Assembly: GCF_009905605.1 (NCBI RefSeq)
Contig: NZ_JAAAKZ010000002.1
Span: 434,001 to 498,000, forward strand
Length of the DNA: 64,000 nt
Source: Runella sp. CRIBMP
GTDB taxonomy: Bacteria; Bacteroidota; Bacteroidia; Cytophagales; Spirosomataceae
Reading direction: 5' to 3'
Below are positions 48,401 through 57,677 of this stretch, piece by piece. A model generated the notes under the pieces. The model worked only from the letters and a program-made list of their open reading frames with translations. It was not told the DNA's origin and ran no database searches. Each line of letters opens with the position of its first letter. The stretch's first letter is position 1. A program made the translations under genes and the position numbers.

Positions 48401-48487
48401 ACTACTGCTCATTATTTTGTTTATGTTGTATACGGGCAACCATTTTCAACATCTCCAGGCGGAGGGGCAAAAGCAGTTCTCTCCCAA

Positions 48488-50755
48488 TTATTTTTCAAAA
48501 TCGGTTTCCAACAGCTGCTTTTCGTTAAAAATACCGCTTCCTTCGGGCTTTCTTTCTCTCATTTTTTTTACGTCCTCTACCGCAACCCCCTTCCCTTCTT
48601 TTGCAAAGGCATTCTGCGTAAATCTTATAATATCCACGATGTCTTGATCGCTGATGGCCTTATTATTGACAAGTGCGGGCATTTCGTTGTTCAATTTGTA
48701 CAATTTCCCGCCGACCTGAATCGGCCCGCTGACACCATGCAGAATAATGGCCGCTAGGCGCTTCATGGAGCCGTCGATGTATTCAGAACCTTTGAGTGGC
48801 GGGGCTAAATCCTGAATTCCCTTGCCATCTGCCCCGTGACAGGTAGCACAAATGGTTCGGTACAGTTGCAGGCCTTTGGTTCGGTTATCCACGGCATTTT
48901 TTTCCTTGACAAAAATGGGGTTCATTTCTTTTTTCTGCCGGTTATTGAGGGCTGTAGACAAACTACTTTTCAGTAATGCATTGGGATTCATGGCATTGAG
49001 ATAATATTCTTCCATCCCTTCAAGGCTGCTGACAATGGCCTCCTGATAGATTTTCTGAGCCGCATATTTTTTGTCAATTTCGGTAAGAATGGGCAAGAAA
49101 GCTGCCTCCGACAGTTTTAGCCAAGCATTCAACGACATAGACAAATAGAGGTCTATCACTTCATTGTTTTGCGCCAATAGCTGGTTACAGGTAGTTTTCA
49201 TTTTAGCCACATTAGGCATGGAGGCAAAACGCTCCAAAAGACCTAAAGCATGGGCGATGGTTTCGGGCTGTTTTGATTGATTAACCACATCGCTCATAGT
49301 GGTAAAAGAAAGCACATTTAAGCCTTCTAGTACATACAGCGCGTGAATAGCCGTTGCAAACTCATTGCTGTTTTTGGTTAAATTAATCAGCTCTTTAACC
49401 ACCGTAAGGTCTTTCTTTTGAATCAATAACTGTTGGGCGCGGTCGCGCAGCCAACCATTTGAATGACTGAGCAATGCCACCAATTCTTTAGTAGTCGCCT
49501 TTGTCAAGTCAGGAATTAAATGGGTTTTGACGGCTTTGCTCGTTATTTTCAAAATACGTCCTGCATTTTGTAAAGTATCCAATTTCTTGGAGGCCAACTG
49601 CTCGGTCAGGTATTGCGAAATATACGCCTTGTGCTGAATAATTCCCCGGTGCATATCAACCACATAGATGGCGCCGTCGGGTCCGTTAAACAAATTGACG
49701 GGACGGAAACCTTCATCGGTGGAAGTAAGAAACTCTTTCCCCTCAATAGCTTGGGAAGCGGTGGTTTGGGTATTTTTGAAGGTCAGGATGTTTCGTTTAA
49801 TGAGGTTGACCTCGGGCACGCACACAAAAGCATTTTGGTTGTACGACGCAGGAAAAGCCCCTCCCCGATACACCAACGGTCCACAGGCCGCGGTCACGTC
49901 TTTAAGTAGTCCTTTTTCGTCCAAAACTCCTTTTTGATACCCCCGATTGACCGACGTTTGATGAATTGGGAATACCCTATTATTGGTGAGCCGTTGATTC
50001 TCGGCGGTGGTAGGTTTAAAGTACCGGTTACGAATTGCTTTGTTGGGCAAAACATAGTCACCCTGCAATTGCGTGCTGTTGTTGTTGTAATAAAGCCGTC
50101 CAAAATTGTCTTTGGTTATACCCCACTGCCCTCTATACGACGTCGGTTCTTTAATCCATTTTCCATTTTTAAGCTGGTACCTAAAATTGTAATTGGCGTT
50201 ATAAATCCAATTGTCAATGTTCATCATGAGTCCGTTGGAGGAGTGCTCCACGTTGCCGCCTTCGGCGTATACAGGGTCAACCAAGGTTTTTTTGCCAGGT
50301 TTATCGTTTTTAATTTCTACAAACCACAGTTTTGGGCCATCAACGTACAGAAGTCCGCCATACACGTGAGCCAGCCCACGGGGCAAGATGAGTTTATCCA
50401 AAAAGACTTTGGAATGGTCGGTCACGCCATCTTTATTCCAGTCTTCTAAAATGGTAATTCTACCGTTGGGTACTTCTTCGCCAATGCCTTCTAGATTAGG
50501 CATATAGCCAATCATTTCTACCACCCACATTCGGCCTTTGTTGTCAAAGTCCATGCTCACGGGCGCTTTTAAAAATGGTTCGGAGGAGATAACTTTCAGT
50601 TCAAATCCATCTTCCACTTTATAGCCATCGACCGAAATTTTGGGCACATCAAAGGGGAGAATTCTGAAGCTTACCATAAAGATGGAAAGCATAAAGATTA
50701 AACAAAATGTAATCTTAAATTTAAGGGTGTTAATGGTGAATTTAGGGGTTTTCAT
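48488..50755 (-). CDS. Dehydrogenase-like propeller / HEAT / cytochrome c protein
   Basis: 755 residues with an N-terminal signal or anchor helix (about 12-33). A beta-propeller of the 'putative membrane-bound dehydrogenase' type spans about 45-390 (GFELKVISSEPFLKAPVSMDFD, DGAIYVVDMHRGIIQHK). HEAT-like helices run at about 410-600 (LLSHSNGWLRDRAQQLL). A class I cytochrome c domain closes it with C636-A-T-C639-H640 and a distal methionine in NEMPAL. The architecture suggests periplasmic oxidation of a sugar or alcohol with electrons passed to heme. It lies 19 bases after the GH43-like gene. Confidence 0.85.
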   Translation of the reverse strand: MKTPKFTINTLKFKITFCLIFMLSIFMVSFRILPFDVPKISVDGYKVEDGFELKVISSEPFLKAPVSMDFDNKGRMWVVEMIGYMPNLEGIGEEVPNGRITILEDWNKDGVTDHSKVFLDKLILPRGLAHVYGGLLYVDGPKLWFVEIKNDKPGKKTLVDPVYAEGGNVEHSSNGLMMNIDNWIYNANYNFRYQLKNGKWIKEPTSYRGQWGITKDNFGRLYYNNNSTQLQGDYVLPNKAIRNRYFKPTTAENQRLTNNRVFPIHQTSVNRGYQKGVLDEKGLLKDVTAACGPLVYRGGAFPASYNQNAFVCVPEVNLIKRNILTFKNTQTTASQAIEGKEFLTSTDEGFRPVNLFNGPDGAIYVVDMHRGIIQHKAYISQYLTEQLASKKLDTLQNAGRILKITSKAVKTHLIPDLTKATTKELVALLSHSNGWLRDRAQQLLIQKKDLTVVKELINLTKNSNEFATAIHALYVLEGLNVLSFTTMSDVVNQSKQPETIAHALGLLERFASMPNVAKMKTTCNQLLAQNNEVIDLYLSMSLNAWLKLSEAAFLPILTEIDKKYAAQKIYQEAIVSSLEGMEEYYLNAMNPNALLKSSLSTALNNRQKKEMNPIFVKEKNAVDNRTKGLQLYRTICATCHGADGKGIQDLAPPLKGSEYIDGSMKRLAAIILHGVSGPIQVGGKLYKLNNEMPALVNNKAISDQDIVDIIRFTQNAFAKEGKGVAVEDVKKMRERKPEGSGIFNEKQLLETDFEK

Positions 50756-50774
50756 TATTGCTCAACTGCTGGTT

Positions 50775-51962
50775 TTACTTCTTCAAATAAGGTCCTTTTT
50801 TATTCCAACCGATTTCTACTTTGGACAAATACCACGTTTTCCCTTTGTCATTATTGCCTTGAAAAAACAGATAATATCGTCCATCTTGGGCTTTAAAAAT
50901 GTTGGGGTGCCCACTTTCACTTTCATTCCACGCGCCAGCCTCGCCGTTTTTGAGGAAAGGCTCTTCCGCTAAACGTTTCCAGTGAATGCCATCCTTACTG
51001 CGGGCAATGCCGATTTGCTGAGGTTCGTTATTATAGGCTCCCGCATAAAACATGTACAAATACTTGCCTTTTTGAATACAAGATGCGGCTTCAATGCATT
51101 TTTTCTCCCAGGTCAATTCGGGTTTTAGCATGGGCATATTGGGTACTTCGGTCCAGCTGTTACGGTCAAAATTGGATGTGATAGGTGCTACGGCTACGCC
51201 TTGTTGCTGAATTTTGTAATCGGGGTCCCTGGTAGCATAATACAAAAAATAGTTATTTTTATAAGCAATCACTTCTGCATCAATCGCCCTTCCACAACTC
51301 CAATCACTTATTTTCGGTCTGAAAATGGGGTTGGTCGCATCTCGTTCAAAATCTATGCCATTGGTAGATGAGGCATGACAAATAGCATCCAATTTACCAT
51401 TGCCATAGGTTTGATAAAAAAGATGCAAAACCCCGTCTTTTACCAATGCTCCGGGCGCACAAATGCCTTTTTCTTCCACGGTTCCTTTTTGGCCCTTGAT
51501 ATTTCCTCTTTTATCCCAATGAATCAAGTCATTGCTGGTCGCAATACCAATGTACCATTCTTTGAATTGCTCACCTGGAACCGAATAATACATCCAATAC
51601 TTTCCTTGAAAAAAAATCACGTAGGGGTCTTTGGCATACGGTCTGGTAGGAATATCCAAATCTCCGTAATACATTTCGGGTTTTTGAGCAAAAAGCATTT
51701 CTACTTTCACCATAAATAGAATGAAAAGCAAAATGTTTAAAAATACTCTTTTAATTACAGAATTATTAAAAACTTGGCTGGCATCAAAAAAAGGCACACG
51801 AAAAACGCGGATTTTCGCGGTTCGCCGTTGTGCGGGGCCGCACGTGCGGTAAAATCCGTGCAGGAATCCAGAATGTTTTCGGGATTTCATCCGTGTTCTA
51901 ATGTTGTTGCTAAATTCCTTATAGCTTCGTTTATTGAATTTCATTTCTAATAAAAATATCAT
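50775..51962 (-). CDS. GH43-like five-bladed propeller glycosidase, start uncertain
   Basis: The frame is 395 residues, but the first ~69 look non-native: residues 22-57 are encoded by an intergenic-type repeat (51793-51899). The apparent signal peptide IKRVFLNILLFILFMVKVEMLFAQ lies at 70-93 without its own ATG (Met84 at 51713 falls inside it). The catalytic part has the GH43/GH32-type pattern: Asp in AKDPYVIFFQGKYWMYYS, Asp in GRAIDAEVI and Glu in WNESESGHPN. It probably cleaves arabinose, xylose or galactose linkages; GH130-like activity is an alternative. It is 51 bases from the GH27 gene. Confidence 0.78.
   Translation of the reverse strand: MIFLLEMKFNKRSYKEFSNNIRTRMKSRKHSGFLHGFYRTCGPAQRRTAKIRVFRVPFFDASQVFNNSVIKRVFLNILLFILFMVKVEMLFAQKPEMYYGDLDIPTRPYAKDPYVIFFQGKYWMYYSVPGEQFKEWYIGIATSNDLIHWDKRGNIKGQKGTVEEKGICAPGALVKDGVLHLFYQTYGNGKLDAICHASSTNGIDFERDATNPIFRPKISDWSCGRAIDAEVIAYKNNYFLYYATRDPDYKIQQQGVAVAPITSNFDRNSWTEVPNMPMLKPELTWEKKCIEAASCIQKGKYLYMFYAGAYNNEPQQIGIARSKDGIHWKRLAEEPFLKNGEAGAWNESESGHPNIFKAQDGRYYLFFQGNNDKGKTWYLSKVEIGWNKKGPYLKK
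51793..51899. repeat. Dispersed palindromic repeat overlapping the 5' end of the GH43-like gene
   Basis: A ~107-bp GC-rich island in AT-rich surroundings. It contains the perfect palindrome CCGCACGTGCGG (51838-51849), flanked by near-inverted GCGGATTTT (51807-51815) and AAAATCCGTG (51851-51860) arms, and ends with ATCCGTGTT. Wording of the type 'CGCGGATTTTCGCGG' and 'AAATCCGTG' is familiar from non-coding repeats of Bacteroidota. It is translated in the GH43 frame only by chance, since no stop occurs. Confidence 0.6.
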
Positions 51963-52013
51963 TTCTTTAGTTTACAGTCGAGACACAGCAACGGGAAATT
52001 ACAATTTACCCAC

Positions 52014-54014
52014 CTACTTAGGAAACATCCGCAACACCACTACGCCGTGGTGCCGAATATCGGTAATAAATGAACCGTTAAAGATACCCAACTCTTTTTG
52101 CCGCCAAACATCGCGCAGCCTAAACTTGCCTTTCATGCCCACATTTGCAAAATCAAAGGTAAACGATTTCGATGTTTCATCCCCCCAACGGAAGTAAGAT
52201 TCGGGCGTTTTGCCAAAATCACCAACGTTAAACAAACCCACCGCATACGAGCCGTCTTCCAACGGCTTGAGCCAGATTTGAATACCATCTTTGTTCCAAA
52301 CAAGCCGAGCCGACTTGCCCAGTGGGTCTTGGTCAATTTCAATGACTTCGTCGTTGGTCAACAAATTCAGCGTAAAAGCATCGAGCTGCTCAATAGGACA
52401 ACCTATCAGCAATGGGGTTGCCAAAAGGCTGAATAAACTCACATGGCTGTACTGTTCGTCGGGTGTCAGGCGGGTGGGGTGCAGTTGTGTACCTGTGGTG
52501 ACATTGCCAACAATCATCATGTCGGGGTCGTTCCAATGCCCCGGACCGCCGTAGGGTGCCCATTTGTCCAATGTAAAAGCCGACACAAAGAGGCTGTTCC
52601 AACTGTCGCGAATATCAGGCCCCGTACGGTAGCTGTTGGTCAGCCGTACCCAATCTTTGACGTGGGTAAAGGGGGCAGAATTGGAAATACTGTACAAAAT
52701 ATCGCGCCCCGATTGCCTCAACGCTACCGACATCCGCTCCGCTGATGGAACTTCGATTCGCCAATCGTATTTGAGGTAATCAATGCCCCATTCAGCAAAT
52801 TGTTTGGCGTCATTGGTTTCAAAACGGTATTTGCCCACGTAGCGAAAAGCGCGCTTATTGGCGATGATAGAGTCAGTAATTTGGCCATTTTCAAAGTCAG
52901 AAGAGCCACCAATATAACCCGCATAACTCGTAATCATGGGTGTAGAATAGACGCCTACTTTTAGGCCCAAACCATGAATATAATCCACCATTTCCGTAAA
53001 TTTCGGAAACTTATCATTCGGCTGAATGGCGTTAAATTTTCCGCCGCGTTTGCCCTGCCAAGCATCGTCAATGTTGATGTAAGTCCAACCGTGTTGGTTC
53101 AGTCCCATTTTCACCATGGCATCGGCGGAGGCAATTACTTTTTGTTGGTCGATGTTTCTAGCCCACGAATTCCAGCCGTTCCAGCCAATTGGGGGCGTGA
53201 GGGCAATTGTATCACCAATCTTTATTTTTAGTTCTTTGGTAGCTTCACCGAGGGCATTTTTTGCTTTAAGCGTCACGAGGTAGGTGCCACGCTGTGCTAC
53301 TTTTCCCGTAATAATTCCCGTTTTGTCATCCAAAGAAAGGCCTTTCGGCAAGCCTTTGGCCGAGAAGCGCATGGGGCGTTCGCCTGTGGCGGCGATGGTG
53401 TACAGAAAAGGGTTGTTGGGCGTAGCGCCAAACACTTTGGCGGAGTTAATTTTAGGGAATTTTGCCGTGGGTGGGGTCAAAATATAGCGTTCATCGGTAT
53501 TTGGAATGTTTTTAGGGAGGTGGTTGTCCAACATGACCAATCGGGCATCTGCCCAATTGGAATAGACTTTGGTTCGGCCCTCGTCATGGACTTTTACCAA
53601 TAGGCCCAGCCGCTGTACACCCTCCAACTTAACTTTTACGGGTTTGGGGGCATCGCCCCACCGCATTTCTCCGCTGTCAAACAAGATTTTGCGGTCGGCA
53701 ATTACGTAAAAAGTATGCGGCAAATCTTTATTCCCTTTGTCGTCAACGCCCACCAAAGCCGAAAACTCAATGGCTTTACCCTCCAGAAAGAACGCCAAAA
53801 TACTCGTGGCGTTAACGCCTACTCCATGCTTAAAATACCGACCTTTAATGAGCATAGAATCCCCCGCTGCCGTGGTTTTGGGCAACACCGCTGGTATGCC
53901 TTCCGAAAAAGATTTGATGGGTAAATCATCGAGCCAGATGGCTTGTGTTTTTTGGGCAGGAAGAGACACTTGTACTCCACAACATATAAGTATTAACCAA
54001 ATTACTCTGTGCAT
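52014..54014 (-). CDS. Glycoside hydrolase family 27 (alpha-galactosidase) with N-terminal NPCBM-like domain
   Basis: 666 residues, signal peptide ending SLPAQ. Order: NPCBM-like carbohydrate-binding domain (about 22-160, GRYFKHGVGVNA, YSNWADARLVM), an Ig-like linker (about 170-268), the GH27 barrel (about 270-570; TPPIGWNGWNSW, YINIDDAWQG) and a C-terminal beta domain. The nucleophile is Asp417 in YLKYDW and the acid/base candidate Asp467 in GPDIRDSW. GH27 enzymes release alpha-linked galactose, or N-acetylgalactosamine in some members. Central gene of the glycan cluster. Confidence 0.93.
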   Translation of the reverse strand: MHRVIWLILICCGVQVSLPAQKTQAIWLDDLPIKSFSEGIPAVLPKTTAAGDSMLIKGRYFKHGVGVNATSILAFFLEGKAIEFSALVGVDDKGNKDLPHTFYVIADRKILFDSGEMRWGDAPKPVKVKLEGVQRLGLLVKVHDEGRTKVYSNWADARLVMLDNHLPKNIPNTDERYILTPPTAKFPKINSAKVFGATPNNPFLYTIAATGERPMRFSAKGLPKGLSLDDKTGIITGKVAQRGTYLVTLKAKNALGEATKELKIKIGDTIALTPPIGWNGWNSWARNIDQQKVIASADAMVKMGLNQHGWTYINIDDAWQGKRGGKFNAIQPNDKFPKFTEMVDYIHGLGLKVGVYSTPMITSYAGYIGGSSDFENGQITDSIIANKRAFRYVGKYRFETNDAKQFAEWGIDYLKYDWRIEVPSAERMSVALRQSGRDILYSISNSAPFTHVKDWVRLTNSYRTGPDIRDSWNSLFVSAFTLDKWAPYGGPGHWNDPDMMIVGNVTTGTQLHPTRLTPDEQYSHVSLFSLLATPLLIGCPIEQLDAFTLNLLTNDEVIEIDQDPLGKSARLVWNKDGIQIWLKPLEDGSYAVGLFNVGDFGKTPESYFRWGDETSKSFTFDFANVGMKGKFRLRDVWRQKELGIFNGSFITDIRHHGVVVLRMFPK

Positions 54015-54051
54015 TTTTTCAATTCATTATATTTCACTATTCAACATTTCT

Positions 54052-56727
54052 CTAATTCCCAAGTTGGTGTATCGTACCCTGAATAGACCCCGTTAGAGGC
54101 TCGCCTTTGGTATTTTTGATTTTATAATCGATGGTGATTACATCCACTTTTTCTAAGTTTTCGATGCTCAAAATCAATCTTTTATCTATTGACTGCGATT
54201 TGCTTACTTTTAACATTTTGGGGTTATGACGTTCAGAGCCGTATTTTTTACTACGTAACAATTGCCAAGTTTTTACTTCAAAATTGGTCAAATCAGACGC
54301 AGAATTTTGGTCTATCTGGGTATCAAAATCAAGCACAATACTTTTTTCAAGTACTTTCATTTTGATAGGTACAGGAACGGTTTTACCCGTATAACGAATT
54401 CTGTACAGCCCTCCCCCACGCATCATCTGGTTGGTTCCCCATGCCGACATACCGCAAGCATACAGTTGACCATCGGTTGAATTAAACCGGCCACGCATTA
54501 CCCCCGTCAGGAATTTGATACCGGGCAAATCAATCACTGCGCCTTGTTCTTGCCCATTTACGGTTTCGTTTAAAACATATTGAATCTTACCGTAGCCATA
54601 CGAAAGGCTCAGAAGTCCACCATTCAACGCACCCCATTTGTTGCTTTCTACCCAAACCATTTCTGAAGGCGAGCGGTCGTATTTCATATCTACCCACACC
54701 AAAGGCTGTTCCATGGCGGCCCTTGATGAGTCTTTGGGTGGGTTATAGCCCCACATATTGCCATAAAACTTACCAATACCTTTCACCCAGTTTATTCGAT
54801 TCATGGGGTTCCAATAGCCCTGTTGGTCGGTTACGATAAAACTGCCATCGGGATTGATACAAACGCCATTTGCCGCTCTGAAGCCTGTAGCAATAATATC
54901 GGTTTTTGAGCCGTCGGCACTTACTTTCAATAAAGTACCGTGTTGCGGAATAAGCGCCTCACGGGCGTGGCGGCCACTTTTGGCATAATAAAAATTACCT
55001 TGTTTGTCGGTTTGTAAACCCATCGCAAATTCATGGAAATGGTCGGTAACTTGGTGGTCATGATTGAAACTTTCGTAAAAATCAGTTTCCATATCGCCAT
55101 TCAAATCTCTGAGCAATACGAGTTGGTCCCTACAGGTGACGTATATTTTTTCATTGACCACTTTTATTCCCAAAGGCTGAAAAAGCCCCGAGCCAATGCG
55201 CTGCCAAGTCAATGCGCCATCAGGATTGAGCAAGCCTTTAATTAACCAAACATCCCCGTCGGTGGCACATACCACGGCAGTATTGGCATCTTTAAAAAAG
55301 TCTATCCCGCTCAATTTCATTCGACAAGCCCAAGGATTCTCGAAAGGAGGGGTTAGTTGGTCAACGGCAAACGGACCGTCCTCTTTTCCTATAGTAGTAA
55401 AGGTTTTGAGCACTTCGTGATAATGCGCACGGCCAGTACCCAAGGTGTATTTTGTCAATGATTCTGGCTCTGGCAAATCCTTTTCAGAAAAACTAGAGGC
55501 TTTTTCGCTAATGGCCAAAGTGATTTTAACCCCTTCTTTGGCATTGACATTCATAAAAATCTGTCCATTTTCTTCTATCAGCGTTGCTCCTTTGCCCTGC
55601 AAACTCACCTTGGCGGAAGCAGCCGCCACTCGCATTTTCAACATTGAATTGGAGGGCGAGATATTGAGCGTTCTTGTAAAAACGGAGGGTTCGATAAACC
55701 CAAATTTCTCTAAAATGGCCGATTCGCCCACCGTGTATGAAATGATGATTTGGTCTTCGTAATGGTAAAGCCCTTTATAGTTTGCCCAAGATTTAGGCAA
55801 TGGCCCAAAAGCCCTTCCGTCACGAGCCACAAAGCGAGGGTCGTCAAATTTCCCCGTTGTAGGATTAGCCCAGCCTGGGCTTACGGGAGTTTCAAAATGC
55901 AGTTTTCCGATGGTGCGGGGATAGGTTTCGTGCTTGTCGTTCAACAAGATAGCGTTCCAATCAATAAAACCTTCGCCCGTGTAGGCCCCCGCTACGCGCA
56001 TGAGGTCATGGTCAAAAATCATCCACGCTTTTCCTTTAGAAACACCCCCTGCCCCTTTGTCTAGGCGAACTGCGATGCCTTTGTAAGCAAAATTATTTTT
56101 TGAGTAATCTTCATCTTTGAACGGTGAAGGGCCCGGCGAATGAAACCGTGGAATACCCGTTTTTTCGTCGGCCAATTCGTAGGTGTTTATCAAAAAATTA
56201 CCGTAGTCCATGTCGGCCCATGGTTGATAAGGCTTTGATACAGGCCCTCTTGATTTTCCTTTGGGGAGCGAAGAAAGATATTCCAGCGTTACTTTCGGAA
56301 GGGTTACGGCTTTGTTTTTTGCAACAAATTCTTTTTGAATATAGTGAATGACGTCGTATTTTTCTTGGGGAGTTAGTGCCACTTGCGGTGGCATAGAACC
56401 ATACCCTTTGGTCACAGTTTGATACATCGAGTAGGCATCGCCACCTGCTTTGAATGGCTCTGACCAAAACTTCAACGACATCGGAATTGAGCCTTCATTT
56501 TCTTCATTTCCATGACAATTGATGCATGTAGCATTGTAGATGCGCTCGCCCCGAACAAAGGCTTTATCATCAAAATCGCTAATAAAACCCGCATGGTCTA
56601 GGCCCTTTTCGGTAGTTGGCAGGTCTTTTGACGCAAGATTGTATGCGATATTATTACTCGTTTTACAATTGATAAGTATCAATAAAAGTACAAGCAAAAG
56701 ATAGAAATGGCGCATATTCATCATCAT
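54052..56727 (-). CDS. Cytochrome c / DUF6797-like / beta-propeller protein
   Basis: 891 residues with a hydrophobic signal (about 6-20) and Cys21 that may be lipidated, though the preceding Asn is atypical. A cytochrome c domain comes first (C68-I-N-C71-H72, distal Met in YGSMPPQ). A beta-rich region (about 150-420) matches my memory of the domain of unknown function found with such cytochromes. A propeller-like region (about 440-800; NGVCINPDGSFIVTDQQGYWNP) and a short beta domain follow. It is the second heme/propeller protein of this cluster, with domain order reversed relative to the protein at 48488-50755. Likely periplasmic electron transfer linked to sugar oxidation. Confidence 0.8.
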   Translation of the reverse strand: MMMNMRHFYLLLVLLLILINCKTSNNIAYNLASKDLPTTEKGLDHAGFISDFDDKAFVRGERIYNATCINCHGNEENEGSIPMSLKFWSEPFKAGGDAYSMYQTVTKGYGSMPPQVALTPQEKYDVIHYIQKEFVAKNKAVTLPKVTLEYLSSLPKGKSRGPVSKPYQPWADMDYGNFLINTYELADEKTGIPRFHSPGPSPFKDEDYSKNNFAYKGIAVRLDKGAGGVSKGKAWMIFDHDLMRVAGAYTGEGFIDWNAILLNDKHETYPRTIGKLHFETPVSPGWANPTTGKFDDPRFVARDGRAFGPLPKSWANYKGLYHYEDQIIISYTVGESAILEKFGFIEPSVFTRTLNISPSNSMLKMRVAAASAKVSLQGKGATLIEENGQIFMNVNAKEGVKITLAISEKASSFSEKDLPEPESLTKYTLGTGRAHYHEVLKTFTTIGKEDGPFAVDQLTPPFENPWACRMKLSGIDFFKDANTAVVCATDGDVWLIKGLLNPDGALTWQRIGSGLFQPLGIKVVNEKIYVTCRDQLVLLRDLNGDMETDFYESFNHDHQVTDHFHEFAMGLQTDKQGNFYYAKSGRHAREALIPQHGTLLKVSADGSKTDIIATGFRAANGVCINPDGSFIVTDQQGYWNPMNRINWVKGIGKFYGNMWGYNPPKDSSRAAMEQPLVWVDMKYDRSPSEMVWVESNKWGALNGGLLSLSYGYGKIQYVLNETVNGQEQGAVIDLPGIKFLTGVMRGRFNSTDGQLYACGMSAWGTNQMMRGGGLYRIRYTGKTVPVPIKMKVLEKSIVLDFDTQIDQNSASDLTNFEVKTWQLLRSKKYGSERHNPKMLKVSKSQSIDKRLILSIENLEKVDVITIDYKIKNTKGEPLTGSIQGTIHQLGN

Positions 56728-56776
56728 ACAGGTTATAAAGTAGACTGAGTAATTAACTAACCACAGCGAATGATTT

Positions 56777-57616
56777 TTAAGGTTTGAGATAGTCTATTGA
56801 CTGGAGAAAAGCGTCTGCTTTCAAAATAGTTTCTGAAAGGAAAGGCTCTTTATTGAAAAAACCATGCCCTTGGTTTTCGAATAAAAAAAGGTCGCAACGA
56901 CTTCCTACCTCTTCTATTTTTTTCTTGAATTTCTGGGCCGTTTCAACCGGAATCAGGTTGTCGTTGGTACCCAAAAAGAAAATGGTGGGCGGAAAACCTT
57001 TATTTATGTTGTGCATTGGCGAAAACTCCACATATCGTTCTCCGATTCGTTCAAAGCCATACCCATCTTTTCCATTGTCAATCACGGGATTAAACAAAAC
57101 TAGGGCATTGGGTTTTGCGCTAATCGCTAGGTTATCGGTTGGTTCGTCGATAGATTCATTAGTAAAACAAGCCGCCGCCAAATGTCCCCCCGCCGAACCG
57201 CCCGAGCCAACGATTCGATTTGCGTCAATTCGGAGTTTTTGGGCATTTTTGCGCAAATACCGAATGGCCGATTTCGCATCTTTTAAACTTTCAAAAGGAG
57301 TTGTGTTGTGTCGCGTCTTTACCCGATAATCTACCAAAACCGCAATAAAATCCTTGGCCACGTAGTGCAAGGCGTGGGGCTCAAATTGTTTGGTTGTGCC
57401 CCCATTCCAACCACCTCCAAAGAAAAATACGATGGTTGGATAAGTTTTATCTATTTGGAAAGACGCTGGGTAATAAAGCTTTAAGCCCAATCTTAAAGAA
57501 TCGATCTGCTTATAGGTTATATCAAAAACAGCGCTCTTTGCTTGTGAAAAACAATTCACAGAAAAGAGACTAAGTGTTAAGAAACAAACGAATGATTTAA
57601 TAACGTTTGTAAACAT
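56777..57616 (-). CDS. Secreted alpha/beta hydrolase (acetyl esterase / Abhydrolase_3-like)
   Basis: 279 residues, signal peptide ending CFSQA. Oxyanion region FFFGGGWNGG (about 64-73), nucleophile motif GSGGSAGG with Ser141, a SPMHNINKGFPPTIFFLGTNDNLIP segment with the aspartate, and the final histidine in NQGHGFFN. This is the layout of Aes/acetylxylan-esterase-like enzymes that remove acetyl groups from glycans. It lies 49 bases before the cytochrome/propeller gene and 61 bases after the helical Tat protein gene. Confidence 0.9.
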   Translation of the reverse strand: MFTNVIKSFVCFLTLSLFSVNCFSQAKSAVFDITYKQIDSLRLGLKLYYPASFQIDKTYPTIVFFFGGGWNGGTTKQFEPHALHYVAKDFIAVLVDYRVKTRHNTTPFESLKDAKSAIRYLRKNAQKLRIDANRIVGSGGSAGGHLAAACFTNESIDEPTDNLAISAKPNALVLFNPVIDNGKDGYGFERIGERYVEFSPMHNINKGFPPTIFFLGTNDNLIPVETAQKFKKKIEEVGSRCDLFLFENQGHGFFNKEPFLSETILKADAFLQSIDYLKP

Positions 57617-57677
57617 TCTTTTTGATTGGTTTAAAGTTTTGATGCTAACCCTTCCTATAAAAACCTTGAGGAGAAAA

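Noticed and set aside
49934-50449. 171-residue plus-strand frame
   Set aside because: Antisense to the propeller part of the dehydrogenase/cytochrome protein.
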